Origin: Xaviernesmea oryzae
GTDB lineage: Bacteria; Pseudomonadota; Alphaproteobacteria; Rhizobiales; Rhizobiaceae
Direction: 5' to 3'
Length of the DNA: 64,000 bases
Assembly (NCBI RefSeq): GCF_900109605.1
Contig: NZ_FOAM01000015.1
Span: forward strand, 1 to 64,000
Notes under the pieces: generated by a model
Told to the model about the DNA's origin: nothing
The model's input: only the letters and a program-made list of their open reading frames with translations
Database searches by the model: none
Made by a program: the position numbers and the translations under genes
Shown here: positions 34,377 to 44,596 of the stretch, one piece after another
Layout: each line of letters begins with the position of its first letter
Numbering within the stretch: the stretch's first letter is position 1

Positions 34377-36458
34377 ATGACCATTCGCGGCCTGACCTTT
34401 GCGGCTTCGCTCGCGCTCGGCGTTTCGACGCTGGCGCTTGCGGCCTTCGCTTCCGAACCGACCGTCGTGCCCGAGCCGCCGCCTTTCCCCGCCCAGGGCA
34501 AGATCACCTTCGTCCCGCGCGACTCGATTCTCGAATTCAAGAAGCTCACCAGCTATCAGGAGCCGGCGTGGGTCACCCAGAAATATGTCAAGACCGGCAA
34601 GCTGCCGCCGGTGGCCGAGCGCCTGCCGGAAGAGCCGATGGTCTTCAAGACGGGCAATATGCCTGACGGGATCGGCGTCTATGGCGACACGATGCGCCAC
34701 GTCATCGGCGGACGCCCTGAGGGCTGGAACTATTCCGCCGGCCAGACGCAGGGCTGGGGCGGCATCGACATCGCCATGTCGGAATGCCTGACGCGCACCG
34801 CGCCGCTCTACCAGGTCGAAGCCAAGGACATGGAGCCGCTGCCGAATCTGGCCAAGAGCTGGACCTGGTCGAAGGACGGGCACAAGCTGACCATGAACCT
34901 GGTCAAGGGCGCCAAGTGGTCCGACGGCGTGCCGTTCACGGCCGAGGACGTGATGTTCTACTGGGACGACAACGTGATCGACCCCAATGTGACGCCGCTG
35001 AACGGCGCCACGCGCGAGACCTTCGGCGAAGGCACCGAACTGAAGAAGGTCGATGACTATACGGTTGAATGGACCTTCAAGGACGCCTTTCCCAAGCAAT
35101 ATCTCTATGCCATGGCCTACGGCACCTTCTGCCCCGGCCCTGCGCATGTGCTGAAACCCCAGCATCCGAAATATTCCAAGAACACCTACGACCAGTACCG
35201 CAACGCCTTTCCACCAGAATATATGAACATGCCGGTGATGGGCGCTTGGGTTCCGGTCGAATACCGGCCCGACGACATCATCGTCCTGCGTCGCAATCCC
35301 TATTACTGGAAGGTGGACGAAAAGGGCCATCAGCTGCCTTATATCGACGAGCTGCATTACAAGCTCTCGACCTGGGCCGACCGTGACGTGCAGGCAATTG
35401 CCGGTTCGGGCGATTTCTCCAATCTGGAGCAGCCGGAGAACTTCGTCGAAAGCCTCAAGCGCGCAGCCTCCGAAACGGCCCCGGCGCGCCTGGCCTTTGG
35501 CCCGCGCATCGTCGGCTACAATCTGCGCATGAACTTCTCGGCCAATGGCTGGGGCGATCCGGATGCACGCATGCAGGCCGTGCGCGAGTTGAACCGCAAT
35601 GAGGATTTCCGCAAGGCGATCACCATGGCGCTCGACCGCAAGAAGCTCGGCGAAAGCCTGGTCAAGGGACCGTTCACGGCGATCTATCCGGGCGGTATCT
35701 CCTCCGGGTCGAGCTATTACGACCGGCAGTCGACCGTCTATTATCCCTTCGATCTGGAAGGCGCCAAGGCGCTTCTCGCCAAGGCCGGCCTGAAGGACAC
35801 GGATGGCGACGGCATCGTCAACTATCCCAAGACCATCATGAACGGCGCCGACGTCGAAATCGTGCTGCTCTTCACCTCGGACTACACCACCGACAAGAGC
35901 CTGGCGGAAGGCATTGTCGGCCAGATGGAGAAGCTCGGCATCCGCGTGGTGCTCAATGCGCTCGATGGCGTCAAGCGCGACGCGACGCAGGCAGGCGGCC
36001 GCTTCGACTGGATGATCCGCCGCAACGACCAGGAACTGACGGCCGTGGTGCAGAACACCTTCCAGTTGGCCCCGACGGGCCCGCAGACCAGCCCGCATCA
36101 CCGCGCCGGCAAGGATGGCAAGGTCGATATCATGCCCTACGAGAAGGAGATGGTCGACACGGTCAACGCCTTCATTCGCTCGAGCGACAATGATGAGCGC
36201 GCCAAGCTGATGAAGCAGTATCAGAAGCTGGCCACCAGCCATGTCGATACGGTGGGCCTGACGGAATATCCCGGCGCGCTGATCATCAACAAGCGCTTCT
36301 CCAACGTTCCGCCCGGCGCTCCGATCTTCATGTTCAACTGGGCCGAGGATACGGTGCTGCGCGAACGGCTGTTCGTCGCCGCCGACAAGCAGGGCGATTA
36401 CGAGCTGTTCAAGGACCAGTTGCCGGGCAAGCCGGGCACCAAGGGCCTGCTGAACTAA
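34377..36458 (+). CDS. agpA: Alpha-galactoside ABC transporter substrate-binding protein AgpA
   Basis: The 693-residue periplasmic protein has a signal peptide (MTIRGLTFAASLALGVSTLA ... cleavage near AFA-SEP). It belongs to the peptide-type family 5 (KWSDGVPFTAEDVMFYWDDN) but is long, as in AgpA, which binds melibiose and raffinose in S. meliloti. GGGAGA precedes the ATG. A strong hairpin follows the gene before agpB. Confidence 0.9.
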   Translation: MTIRGLTFAASLALGVSTLALAAFASEPTVVPEPPPFPAQGKITFVPRDSILEFKKLTSYQEPAWVTQKYVKTGKLPPVAERLPEEPMVFKTGNMPDGIGVYGDTMRHVIGGRPEGWNYSAGQTQGWGGIDIAMSECLTRTAPLYQVEAKDMEPLPNLAKSWTWSKDGHKLTMNLVKGAKWSDGVPFTAEDVMFYWDDNVIDPNVTPLNGATRETFGEGTELKKVDDYTVEWTFKDAFPKQYLYAMAYGTFCPGPAHVLKPQHPKYSKNTYDQYRNAFPPEYMNMPVMGAWVPVEYRPDDIIVLRRNPYYWKVDEKGHQLPYIDELHYKLSTWADRDVQAIAGSGDFSNLEQPENFVESLKRAASETAPARLAFGPRIVGYNLRMNFSANGWGDPDARMQAVRELNRNEDFRKAITMALDRKKLGESLVKGPFTAIYPGGISSGSSYYDRQSTVYYPFDLEGAKALLAKAGLKDTDGDGIVNYPKTIMNGADVEIVLLFTSDYTTDKSLAEGIVGQMEKLGIRVVLNALDGVKRDATQAGGRFDWMIRRNDQELTAVVQNTFQLAPTGPQTSPHHRAGKDGKVDIMPYEKEMVDTVNAFIRSSDNDERAKLMKQYQKLATSHVDTVGLTEYPGALIINKRFSNVPPGAPIFMFNWAEDTVLRERLFVAADKQGDYELFKDQLPGKPGTKGLLN

Positions 36459-36470
36459 AACCCGCCGATC

Positions 36471-36504
36471 CCGGTGCCTGTATCCATCAGGCGCCGGGCT
36501 TTTC
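36471..36504 (+). terminator. Intercistronic attenuator/terminator hairpin between agpA and agpB
   Basis: An 11-bp stem (CCCGGTGCCTG/CAGGCGCCGGG, one G-U pair) with loop TATCCAT is followed directly by CTTTTC. It lies 13 bp after the agpA stop and 84 bp before agpB. It has the form of an intrinsic terminator and is probably partial, giving more binding protein than permease. Confidence 0.7.
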
Positions 36505-36587
36505 GAACCTTCGGGCCGCCCCGACATCCCAGGGACAAGTGGCGGTCCGGGATCCTGAAAGCCAGAAACCGGGAGGCAGGAACGTCC

Positions 36588-37598
36588 ATGTTCGCCTTTC
36601 TCTTGATGCGCATCGCTTCGGCCGTGCCCGTGCTCTTCGTCCTGAGCGTGGTGACCTTCGCGATCATCCAGGCCCCGCCGGGCGATTACAGCGACTATAT
36701 CCGCTCCCAGCTGATCAATCAGGGCGGCGCATCCTTCGAGGCGGCCGACGCCCAGGCGCAGGCCTATCGGCTGGCTCACGGGCTCGATAAGCCCCTGCCG
36801 ATCCAATATGTGAACTGGATCACCGGCATCGTCACCCGCGGGGACTTCGGCCAGAGCCTGTACTACAACAAGCCGGTGGGCGATGTGGTGGCCGAGCGCC
36901 TGCCCCGTACGCTGGCGCTCGCGTTGGTCTGCCATATCCTCGCATCGGTGATCGGCATCTCCTTCGGCATCATCGCGGCGGTCAAGCAATATTCCTGGAT
37001 CGACAGCCTGCTCTCCGGCATCTCCTTCCTCGGCATGACGGTGCCGCGCTTCCTGATGGCGCTGATCATCGTCTACATCATGGTCTTCCATTTCGACGTC
37101 AGCGAGATCGGCTCCTTCAACTCCGCCCGCTATGGCGGCGCGCCCTGGAGCTGGGGCAAGTTCGTCGATCTCGTCCAGCATGTCTGGCCGGTCGTGGCGA
37201 TCGCCACCTTTGGCGGGCTCGCCTATAATATGCGGGTGATGCGCGGCAATCTGCTCGACACGCTGAACGCGCAATATATCGAGACTGCGCGCGCCAAGGG
37301 CCTTTCGGAAGGCAAGGTCATCGTGCGCCATGCCGTTCCCAATGCGCTGCATCCCCTCATCATGTATCAGGGCGTGGTGCTGCCCTACATGCTGACGGGC
37401 GAGATCGAGACCGCGATCATCTTCGCGCTGCCGACCGTTGGCCCCGCGATCGTCGGCTCCATGTGGGTGGGCGACGTCTACGTCACCGCCACCTTCATGC
37501 TGGTGCTCTCGGCCACGCTGATCGTCGGCAACATCATCGCCGACATGCTGCTCGCTTTGCTCGATCCGCGCGTTCGACTGGGAGGGGCGCACGCATGA
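36588..37598 (+). CDS. agpB: Alpha-galactoside ABC transporter permease AgpB
   Basis: The 336-residue DppB-type permease starts MFAFLLMRIASAVPVLFVLS and has an EAA loop ending in VIVRHAVPNALHP. ATG 36588 has GGGAGGCAGG upstream; longer frames run through the hairpin. Its stop overlaps the agpC start (ATGA). Confidence 0.92.
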   Translation: MFAFLLMRIASAVPVLFVLSVVTFAIIQAPPGDYSDYIRSQLINQGGASFEAADAQAQAYRLAHGLDKPLPIQYVNWITGIVTRGDFGQSLYYNKPVGDVVAERLPRTLALALVCHILASVIGISFGIIAAVKQYSWIDSLLSGISFLGMTVPRFLMALIIVYIMVFHFDVSEIGSFNSARYGGAPWSWGKFVDLVQHVWPVVAIATFGGLAYNMRVMRGNLLDTLNAQYIETARAKGLSEGKVIVRHAVPNALHPLIMYQGVVLPYMLTGEIETAIIFALPTVGPAIVGSMWVGDVYVTATFMLVLSATLIVGNIIADMLLALLDPRVRLGGAHA

Positions 37599-38719
37599 GC
37601 CTCGAGATCCAAAACGCCGTGATCGTCAAACCCGCCATCAGCGACGCCCGCCAGCATGAAAGCTATGGCGCGCTGGTCTGGCGCCGGCTGAAGCGCTCCT
37701 GGACCGGCATGATCGGCCTGGTGATGGTCTGCGCGCTGCTGCTGATGGCGCTCTTTGCTGAATTTTTGGCGCCGATGGACCCGAAGGCAACCGGCGTCGG
37801 CTTCGCGCCGCCCCAAGCGATCCACATCACCGACCGCGACGGAAACCTGGTTTCGCCGCGCAGCTATCCGCTGGCCGATGGCCAGGAACTGGACCCGATC
37901 ACCTTCCAGCCGGTGATCGGCCCGGATTACGACAATCCGCAGGTGCTCGGCCTCTTCGTCAAGGGCGATCCCTATTATCTCTTCGGCCTTATCCCGGCCG
38001 AGCGTCATCTGATCGGCGCTGTCGATGGCAGCCACGTGCATTTCCTCGGCACCGACAAGTTCGGGCGCGACGTGCTTTCGCGCATCTTCTACGGCGCCCG
38101 CATCTCGCTGATGATCGCGCTGATCGTGGTGTCGATCGTGACCGTGGTCGGCACAACGGTCGGCATGGTCTCGGGCTATTTCGGCGGCCGCTTCGATGCC
38201 TGGACCCAGCGTGTGGTCGAGCTGATCCTCGCCTTCCCGCAATTGCCCTTCTATCTCGCACTCACCTCGCTGATCCCGGTCACCGCGCCGACCCATGTCT
38301 TCCTCGGCTTCGTCATTCTCGTCATGTCCGGGCTCGGCTGGGCGCAGATGTCGCGCGAGGTCCGGGGCAAGACGCTGGCGCTTGCCCGCATCGATTATGT
38401 GCGCGCGGCCATCGCCGTCGGCGCCACCGACCGGCGCATCATCTTCCAGCACATTCTGCCCAATGTGCTCAGCCATGTGATCGTCTCGGTCACGCTCGCC
38501 ATCCCCTCGGTCGTGCTGCTGGAAAGCTTCCTCGGCTTTCTCGGCTTTGCGGTGAAGCCGCCACTGATCTCCTGGGGGCTGATGCTGCAGGATACGGCGA
38601 CCTATTCGGTCATCGGCTCCTATCCCTGGATCCTCTCGCCCGTCGCCTTCGTGCTGCTTACCGTCTTCGCCTTCAATGCGCTGGGCGATGGTCTGCGCGA
38701 TGCCGTCGATCCCTATTGA
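37595..38719 (+). CDS. agpC: Alpha-galactoside ABC transporter permease AgpC
   Basis: The 374-residue DppC-type permease has an N-terminal helix, a long periplasmic segment (residues ~60-140), the family sequence LGTDKFGRDVLSRIFYGAR and an EAA loop (AVGATDRRIIFQHILPNV). It is longer than usual because of the periplasmic segment. The start overlaps the agpB stop. Confidence 0.92.
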   Translation: MSLEIQNAVIVKPAISDARQHESYGALVWRRLKRSWTGMIGLVMVCALLLMALFAEFLAPMDPKATGVGFAPPQAIHITDRDGNLVSPRSYPLADGQELDPITFQPVIGPDYDNPQVLGLFVKGDPYYLFGLIPAERHLIGAVDGSHVHFLGTDKFGRDVLSRIFYGARISLMIALIVVSIVTVVGTTVGMVSGYFGGRFDAWTQRVVELILAFPQLPFYLALTSLIPVTAPTHVFLGFVILVMSGLGWAQMSREVRGKTLALARIDYVRAAIAVGATDRRIIFQHILPNVLSHVIVSVTLAIPSVVLLESFLGFLGFAVKPPLISWGLMLQDTATYSVIGSYPWILSPVAFVLLTVFAFNALGDGLRDAVDPY

Positions 38720-38732
38720 AGAGGAAGACCCG

Positions 38733-40424
38733 ATGATCTTCTCGCAAGACAGCAAAAATCCTGCCGACAGCACGCTTCATGCCCCGGCCGAGCGCCGCGA
38801 TCTGGATATGCGCACGGAGCAGCCGATCCTCGACGCCCGTCGCGTCGCCGTTCGCTTCAAGGTCGAGGGCGGCGAGGTCGAGGCCGTCAAGAACGTCTCC
38901 TTCCAGCTCTATCGCGGCGAGACCATCGCGATCGTCGGCGAGAGCGGCTCCGGCAAGTCGGTGACCGCGCGCACCATCATGGGGCTGCTCGGCAAGCGCG
39001 CCAAGGTGGACAAAGGTGCCGCCATCGCTTTCAACGGCGAGAACGTGCTGGCCTTTCCCGAACGCCGGCGGCGGGCCTTGCGCGGTAACCGGATCTCGAT
39101 GATCTTCCAGGAGCCGATGAGCTCGCTCAATCCGGTCTATACGATCGGCAGCCAAATCGTCGAGGCAATCCGCGTGCATCAGCGCCTGTCGGGCGCGCAG
39201 GCGCGGGCCCGCGCCCTCGACCTCCTGAAAAAGGTGCAGATCCCCGACCCGGAAGCCCGGCTCGACCAATATCCGCATCAGCTGTCCGGCGGTCAGCGCC
39301 AGCGCATCATGATCGCCATGGCGCTCGCCAATGATCCCGACATCCTGATTGCCGACGAGCCGACCACGGCGCTCGATGTCACGGTGCAGGCGCAGATCCT
39401 CAACCTGATCCGCGATCTGCAGAAGAGCTTGGGCATGGCGGTGATCCTGATCACTCACGACCTGACGGTGGTGCGTCAGTTCTCCGACTATGTCTATGTG
39501 ATGGCGCAGGGCGAGGTGCGCGAGCACAATGCCACGGAGGCGCTGTTTGCCGATCCGCAGCATCCCTATACCCGCCATCTGCTCGCTTCCGAGCCGCGCG
39601 GCCGCGCCAATCCACTTCAGGACGGCGCCGCCCCGGTGCTCGAAGGGCGCGACGTGCGTGTGGCTTTCACCTTGAAGCATGGCGGCTTCTTCCGCCCGCA
39701 GTTCAAGCAGTTGGTGGCGGTCGACAATCTCTCGCTGACGCTGCGCCGCGGCGAGACGCTGGGTCTCGTCGGCGAAAGCGGCTCGGGCAAGACCACCTTC
39801 GGCCAGGCGCTGGTCAAGCTGACGCGGGCGGATGCCGGCGAGATCCTGTTCGACGGCATGCCGATCCAGGACCGGACCCGCGAAGAAATGCGCCCCTTGC
39901 GCGCCCGCATGCAGATCGTCTTCCAGGACCCGTTCTCCTCGCTCAATCCGCGCATGTCGATCGGTCAGATCATCGAGGAGGGGCTTGTCGTCAACGGCCT
40001 CGGCGCCACGCGTGAGGAGCGCCAAGTCCGTGTGCGTGCGGCACTGGAGGCAGCCGGCATGCCCGGCCACATCCTCCAACGATTCCCGCATGAATTTTCC
40101 GGCGGCCAGCGCCAGCGCATCGCCATTGCCCGCGCCATCGCGCTTGAGCCGGAATTCATCCTGCTCGACGAGCCGACCTCGGCGCTCGACCTTTCGGTCC
40201 AGGCCCAAATCATCGAGCTCCTGCGCAAGCTGCAGGCCGAGCGTGGCCTCTCCTATCTGTTTATCTCCCATGATCTCAAGGTCGTGCGCGCGCTCTGCCA
40301 CCGGGTGGCAGTGATGCAGCATGGCCAGATCGTCGAGGAGGGACCGGTGGAGGAGATCCTGAGCCGGCCGAAGACCGCCTATACCGAGCGCCTCGTGCGC
40401 GCCGCCTTCGAGGTGGCCGCTTGA
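38733..40424 (+). CDS. agpD: Alpha-galactoside ABC transporter double ATPase AgpD
   Basis: The 563-residue protein has two ABC ATPase domains: [18 protein letters not shown] and [11 protein letters not shown], then [18 protein letters not shown] and [10 protein letters not shown]. Both are complete. It starts 13 bp after agpC with GAAGAGGAAG as ribosome binding site. It powers the AgpABC importer. Confidence 0.93.
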   Translation: MIFSQDSKNPADSTLHAPAERRDLDMRTEQPILDARRVAVRFKVEGGEVEAVKNVSFQLYRGETIAIVGESGSGKSVTARTIMGLLGKRAKVDKGAAIAFNGENVLAFPERRRRALRGNRISMIFQEPMSSLNPVYTIGSQIVEAIRVHQRLSGAQARARALDLLKKVQIPDPEARLDQYPHQLSGGQRQRIMIAMALANDPDILIADEPTTALDVTVQAQILNLIRDLQKSLGMAVILITHDLTVVRQFSDYVYVMAQGEVREHNATEALFADPQHPYTRHLLASEPRGRANPLQDGAAPVLEGRDVRVAFTLKHGGFFRPQFKQLVAVDNLSLTLRRGETLGLVGESGSGKTTFGQALVKLTRADAGEILFDGMPIQDRTREEMRPLRARMQIVFQDPFSSLNPRMSIGQIIEEGLVVNGLGATREERQVRVRAALEAAGMPGHILQRFPHEFSGGQRQRIAIARAIALEPEFILLDEPTSALDLSVQAQIIELLRKLQAERGLSYLFISHDLKVVRALCHRVAVMQHGQIVEEGPVEEILSRPKTAYTERLVRAAFEVAA

Positions 40425-40494
40425 GAGGCTGCCCGTAACCCGAAACATTTCTCCCGAGACTTGTAAGAGACGACAGACAGAAAGGCTTCTTCCC

Positions 40495-41868
40495 ATGACC
40501 CGACAGCCCAAGATCACCTTCATCGGCGCCGGCTCCACCGTCTTCATGAAGAACATCATCGGCGACGTGCTGCAGCGCCCCGCCTTAGCGGATGCCACCA
40601 TCGCGCTGATGGACATCAACCCGCAGCGCCTGGCCGAAAGCGAGATCGTCGCCGGCAAGCTGGTGCGCACGCTCGGCACCAAGGCGAAGATCGAGACCTA
40701 TGCCAACCAGAAGAAGGCTCTGGAAGGCGCCGATTTCGTGGTGGTTGCCTTCCAGATCGGCGGCTATGAGCCGGCGACCGTCACCGATTTCGAGGTGCCG
40801 AAGAAGTACGGCCTGCGTCAGACCATTGCCGATACGCTGGGGGTCGGCGGCATCATGCGGGGCTTGCGCACCGTGCCGCATCTCTGGTCGATCTGCGAGG
40901 ACATGCTGGCCGTCTGCCCCCAGGCCATCCTTTTGCAATATGTGAACCCGATGGCGATCAACACCTGGGCGATCGCGGAGAAATATCCGACCATTCGCCA
41001 GGTTGGCCTCTGCCACTCGGTTCAAGGCACGGCGGGGGAACTGGCGCGCGACCTCGACATTCCCTTGAACGAGATCCGCTACCGCGCGGCCGGCATCAAC
41101 CATATGGCCTTCTATCTGGCCTTCGAGCATCGCCAGCCCGACGGCAGCTATCGCAATCTTTATCCCGATCTCCTGCGCGGCTATCGCGAAGGGCGCTTCC
41201 CCAAGGAAAGCCACTGGAACCCACGCTGCCCGAACAAGGTGCGCTACGAGATGCTGACCCGGCTCGGCTATTTCGTCACCGAAAGCTCGGAGCATTTCGC
41301 CGAATACACGCCCTATTTCATCAAGGAAGGCCGCGAGGACCTGATCGAGAAATTCGGCATTCCGCTCGACGAATATCCCAAGCGCTGCGTCGAGCAGATC
41401 GAGCGCTGGAAGGGCCAGGCCGCCGCCTATCAGGAGGCCGAGACCATCGAGGTCAAGGAGAGCCATGAATATGCCTCCTCGATCATGAACTCGGTCTGGA
41501 CCGGCGAACCCTCGGTGATCTACGGCAATATCCGCAACAATGGCTGCATCACCTCGCTGCCGGCCAATTGCGCGGCGGAAGTGCCCTGCCTGGTCGATTC
41601 CTCCGGCATCCAGCCGACCTATATCGGTGCGCTGCCGCCGCAGCTGACCGCGCTGATCCGCACCAATATCAATGTGCAGGAGCTGACGGTGGCGGCGCTG
41701 ATGACCGAGAACCGCGAGCACGTCTATCACGCCGCGATGATGGACCCGCACACGGCGGCCGAACTCGATCTCGACCAGATCTGGTCGCTGACCGACGACC
41801 TGATCGCCGCCCATGGCGCTTTCCTGCCCGATTGGGTGCGCGGCGGCCGCAAGATCCAGGCTGCCTGA
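40495..41868 (+). CDS. agaL2: GH4 family alpha-galactosidase (CHSV type; AgaL2/MelA-like)
   Basis: The 457-residue enzyme has Rossmann start FIGAGSTVFM, the CHSV metal/specificity motif (LCHSVQGTAGE) typical of MelA alpha-galactosidases, and GINHMAFYLAFE with the metal-binding His. It hydrolyses imported melibiose or raffinose-type galactosides in the cytoplasm. It closes the operon, 70 bp after agpD, with its own AGAAAGG site. Confidence 0.9.
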   Translation: MTRQPKITFIGAGSTVFMKNIIGDVLQRPALADATIALMDINPQRLAESEIVAGKLVRTLGTKAKIETYANQKKALEGADFVVVAFQIGGYEPATVTDFEVPKKYGLRQTIADTLGVGGIMRGLRTVPHLWSICEDMLAVCPQAILLQYVNPMAINTWAIAEKYPTIRQVGLCHSVQGTAGELARDLDIPLNEIRYRAAGINHMAFYLAFEHRQPDGSYRNLYPDLLRGYREGRFPKESHWNPRCPNKVRYEMLTRLGYFVTESSEHFAEYTPYFIKEGREDLIEKFGIPLDEYPKRCVEQIERWKGQAAAYQEAETIEVKESHEYASSIMNSVWTGEPSVIYGNIRNNGCITSLPANCAAEVPCLVDSSGIQPTYIGALPPQLTALIRTNINVQELTVAALMTENREHVYHAAMMDPHTAAELDLDQIWSLTDDLIAAHGAFLPDWVRGGRKIQAA

Positions 41869-41972
41869 CACCCTCCCGGTCGGCAGCCCGCTTCTGAGCG
41901 CGGATGGCGCATGGCGGCTTCCTCGCCGCCGCCTTTGGGTCCGCCCCCGTGTGTCAGGCTCCAAAGAGGGGC

Positions 41973-41999
41973 GGGGCGGCTGCGGCCGCCCCGTTCTGC
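41973..41999 (+). terminator. Probable terminator of the agp operon
   Basis: A perfect 8-bp GC stem (GGGGCGGC/GCCGCCCC) with loop TGCG lies about 100 bp after agaL2 and 150 bp before the dehydrogenase gene. It is followed by GTTCTGC only, so the T-tract is weak. Confidence 0.5.
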
Positions 42000-42148
42000 A
42001 GTCCGCGTGATGGTCGGCACATGCTGACTGTTCTCGCGCGGCGCCGTTTCGACTGCCGTGAGCGATTGTCGCTTGCCATTGCCTTTGCCTGCGCCAAATT
42101 TCGCCTGGATTGCCGGCTTCAGTCCGGCAGGCGACAAAGGAGACGGGC

Positions 42149-44578
42149 ATGACGGCAACAGGCGAAACGGCCCGGCGGGGCGTGAAGGTCTTGATGGTCC
42201 GCATCCTCGCTTCGATCCTGCTGCTCATCGGCGCCATGCTCGCCATCGGCGGCACCACACTCGCCTTTGTCGGCGGCTCCCCTTATTACGTGCTGGCGGG
42301 CCTCGGCCTTCTTGCGTCCGGCTTTTTTCTGTTCCAGCTGAAGCCGGAGGGCGCGCTGATCTACGCCGCCGTCTTCGTCTTGACGGTGCTCTGGGCTTTC
42401 TGGGAGGTCGGCCTGCGCGGCTGGGCCCTTGTGCCGCGCATCGTTCCGCCGGCCCTTCTGATGGCGCTGGTGATCCTCTGCCTGCCGGTTCTCCTGCCCG
42501 GACGGATCCGGTTCAAGCAAAGCCTCGCCGGGGCTTTGGCGCTCACCGGTGTCATTGTGGTGGCTGGCGTCGCCATCTCCATCCGCAATGCCCCGGCTGT
42601 GCCGCCGCTGCTCGCCTTTCCCATGGCCGGCCTCTACAAGATGGAGGACCCGTCGCTGCGCACCACCGGCCGCGACTGGCCCGTCTATGGCGGCAGCGAG
42701 GCGGCACGCCGCTTCTCGCCCCTCGACCAGATCACCCGCGACAATGTCGGCCAGCTGAAGCGCGCCTGGGTCGCACATACGGGCGACCTGCCCAAGGATC
42801 CGGCGCACAACAAATATGGCGCGGAGACGACGCCGCTGAAGATCGGCGAAACGCTCTATCTCTGCTCTGCCAAGAATATTCTGATCGCGCTCGATGCCGC
42901 CAATGGCAAGGAGAAATGGCGCTACGATCCCAAGGTCACCGACGACTGGATCCCCTATACCGCCGCCTGCCGGGGCGTCGCCTATTACGAAAAGCCACAT
43001 GCCGCCCGCAGCCAGGCCTGCTCGCGCCGGATCATCGAAGGCACGCTTGACGGGCGTCTGATCGCGGTCGATGCCGGCAATGGCGAGCCCTGCGCCGATT
43101 TCGGCGACCATGGCGCAGTCGACATCAAGAAAGGCATGGGCGAGGTGGCGCCGGGCATGGTTTCGATCACCTCCGCGCCCACCATCGTGCGCGGCGTGGT
43201 GGTGACGGGCCATCAGGTTCTCGACGGACAGGAGCGCAGCGCACCCTCCGGCGTGATCCAGGGCTTCGATGCCGAGACGGGTGCCCTGCGCTGGGCCTGG
43301 GACATGACCCGGCCCGACCTCAACGGCCTGCCGCCCAACGGACAGACCTATACGCGGGGAACGCCCAACATGTGGACGACGGCGACCGGCGACGAGGCGC
43401 TCGGCCTCGTCTATCTGCCCATGGGCAATTCGGCCGTCGATTACTGGAGCGGTGCCCGCTCCGCCGAAGAGGATCGCTATGCCACCTCCTTGGTGGCGCT
43501 GAATGTCGCGACCGGCAAGCCGGTCTGGCACTTCCAGACTGTTCACATCGACGTCTGGGACTATGACCTCGGCTCGCAGGCAACGCTCGTCGATTTTCCC
43601 GGCGCTGGCGGCAGCTCGGTTCCGGCGCTGCTCTTGCCCTCCAAGCAGGGCGATATCTACGTGCTCGACCGGCGCACCGGCCAGCCGATCACCGCCGTGG
43701 ACGAACGTTTCGCACCGCAGGGCGGCGTCGAGCCGGAGCGGCGCGCGCGCACCCAGCCGCATTCCCTTTATCACACGCTGCGCAAGCAGCACCTCACCGA
43801 GGACATGATGTGGGGCATGTCGCCGATCGACCAGATGGTTTGCCGCATGCAGTTTCGCATGTCGCATTATCGCGGCTTCTACACGCCGCCGACCACCGAC
43901 AAGCCTTGGATCGAATATCCCGGCTATAATGGCGGTTCCGACTGGGGCGGCATTGCCGTGGACCCCTCGCGCGGGGTGATCATCGCCAATTACAACGACA
44001 TGCCGAACCACAACCGCCTGGTGCCGCGCGCCGAGGCGGACGCCAAGGGCTGGACACCGCGCAGCCAGGCACGTGGCGGCGATCTCGGCGCCAGTGCCGA
44101 AGGGGCGGGCGATCCGCAGGCCGGCGCGCCCTATGCGATCGACGTCAATGCCGGATGGCGGCTGGATGGCACCGGGCTTCTCTGCAAGGAGCCGCCCTAT
44201 GGCGGCATCCGCGCCATCGATCTGGCCAGCGGCCGCACGATCTGGGACCGGCCCTTCGGCACGGCGCGCAAGAACGGCCCCTTCGGTATCCCCTCGATGC
44301 TGCCCGTCAGCATCGGCACCCCCAACAATGGCGGCGGCGTGATCACCGCTGGCGGGCTGATGTTCATCGCGGCGGCGACCGACGACCTGATCCGCGCCAT
44401 CGAGATCCGCACCGGCGAAACCGTCTGGCAGGATGCGCTGCCGGCCGGCGGACAGGCAACGCCGATCACCTATGAGATCGGTGGGCGGCAATATGTGGTG
44501 ATCATGGCCGGCGGCCATCACTTCATGGAGACGCCGGTGGGCGATGCCATCATCGCCTATGCCTTGCCCTCGCAGTGA
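42149..44578 (+). CDS. gcd: Membrane-bound PQQ-dependent glucose dehydrogenase
   Basis: The 809-residue quinoprotein has five N-terminal membrane helices (residues ~15-150) and then a periplasmic eight-bladed propeller. Typical segments are DWPVYGGSEAARRFSPLDQI, RGTPNMWTT, VHIDVWDYDLGSQ and GGGVITAGGLMFIAAATDD. It oxidises glucose to gluconate at the outer face of the inner membrane and passes electrons to ubiquinone. AAAGGAG precedes ATG 42149. No pqq synthesis genes are in the window. In soil bacteria the acid made can dissolve mineral phosphate. Confidence 0.94.
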   Translation: MTATGETARRGVKVLMVRILASILLLIGAMLAIGGTTLAFVGGSPYYVLAGLGLLASGFFLFQLKPEGALIYAAVFVLTVLWAFWEVGLRGWALVPRIVPPALLMALVILCLPVLLPGRIRFKQSLAGALALTGVIVVAGVAISIRNAPAVPPLLAFPMAGLYKMEDPSLRTTGRDWPVYGGSEAARRFSPLDQITRDNVGQLKRAWVAHTGDLPKDPAHNKYGAETTPLKIGETLYLCSAKNILIALDAANGKEKWRYDPKVTDDWIPYTAACRGVAYYEKPHAARSQACSRRIIEGTLDGRLIAVDAGNGEPCADFGDHGAVDIKKGMGEVAPGMVSITSAPTIVRGVVVTGHQVLDGQERSAPSGVIQGFDAETGALRWAWDMTRPDLNGLPPNGQTYTRGTPNMWTTATGDEALGLVYLPMGNSAVDYWSGARSAEEDRYATSLVALNVATGKPVWHFQTVHIDVWDYDLGSQATLVDFPGAGGSSVPALLLPSKQGDIYVLDRRTGQPITAVDERFAPQGGVEPERRARTQPHSLYHTLRKQHLTEDMMWGMSPIDQMVCRMQFRMSHYRGFYTPPTTDKPWIEYPGYNGGSDWGGIAVDPSRGVIIANYNDMPNHNRLVPRAEADAKGWTPRSQARGGDLGASAEGAGDPQAGAPYAIDVNAGWRLDGTGLLCKEPPYGGIRAIDLASGRTIWDRPFGTARKNGPFGIPSMLPVSIGTPNNGGGVITAGGLMFIAAATDDLIRAIEIRTGETVWQDALPAGGQATPITYEIGGRQYVVIMAGGHHFMETPVGDAIIAYALPSQ

Positions 44579-44596
44579 GATGGGCGAGGGTGGCCG

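Noticed and set aside
34005-37592. 1195-codon minus-strand frame opposite agaL1, agpA and agpB
   Set aside because: A shadow frame produced by the GC-rich codon bias of three well-supported plus-strand genes; its translation is low in hydrophobic order and matches no family.
42119-44521. 800-codon minus-strand frame opposite the glucose dehydrogenase gene
   Set aside because: Shadow of gcd, which has clear domains, membrane helices and a ribosome binding site.
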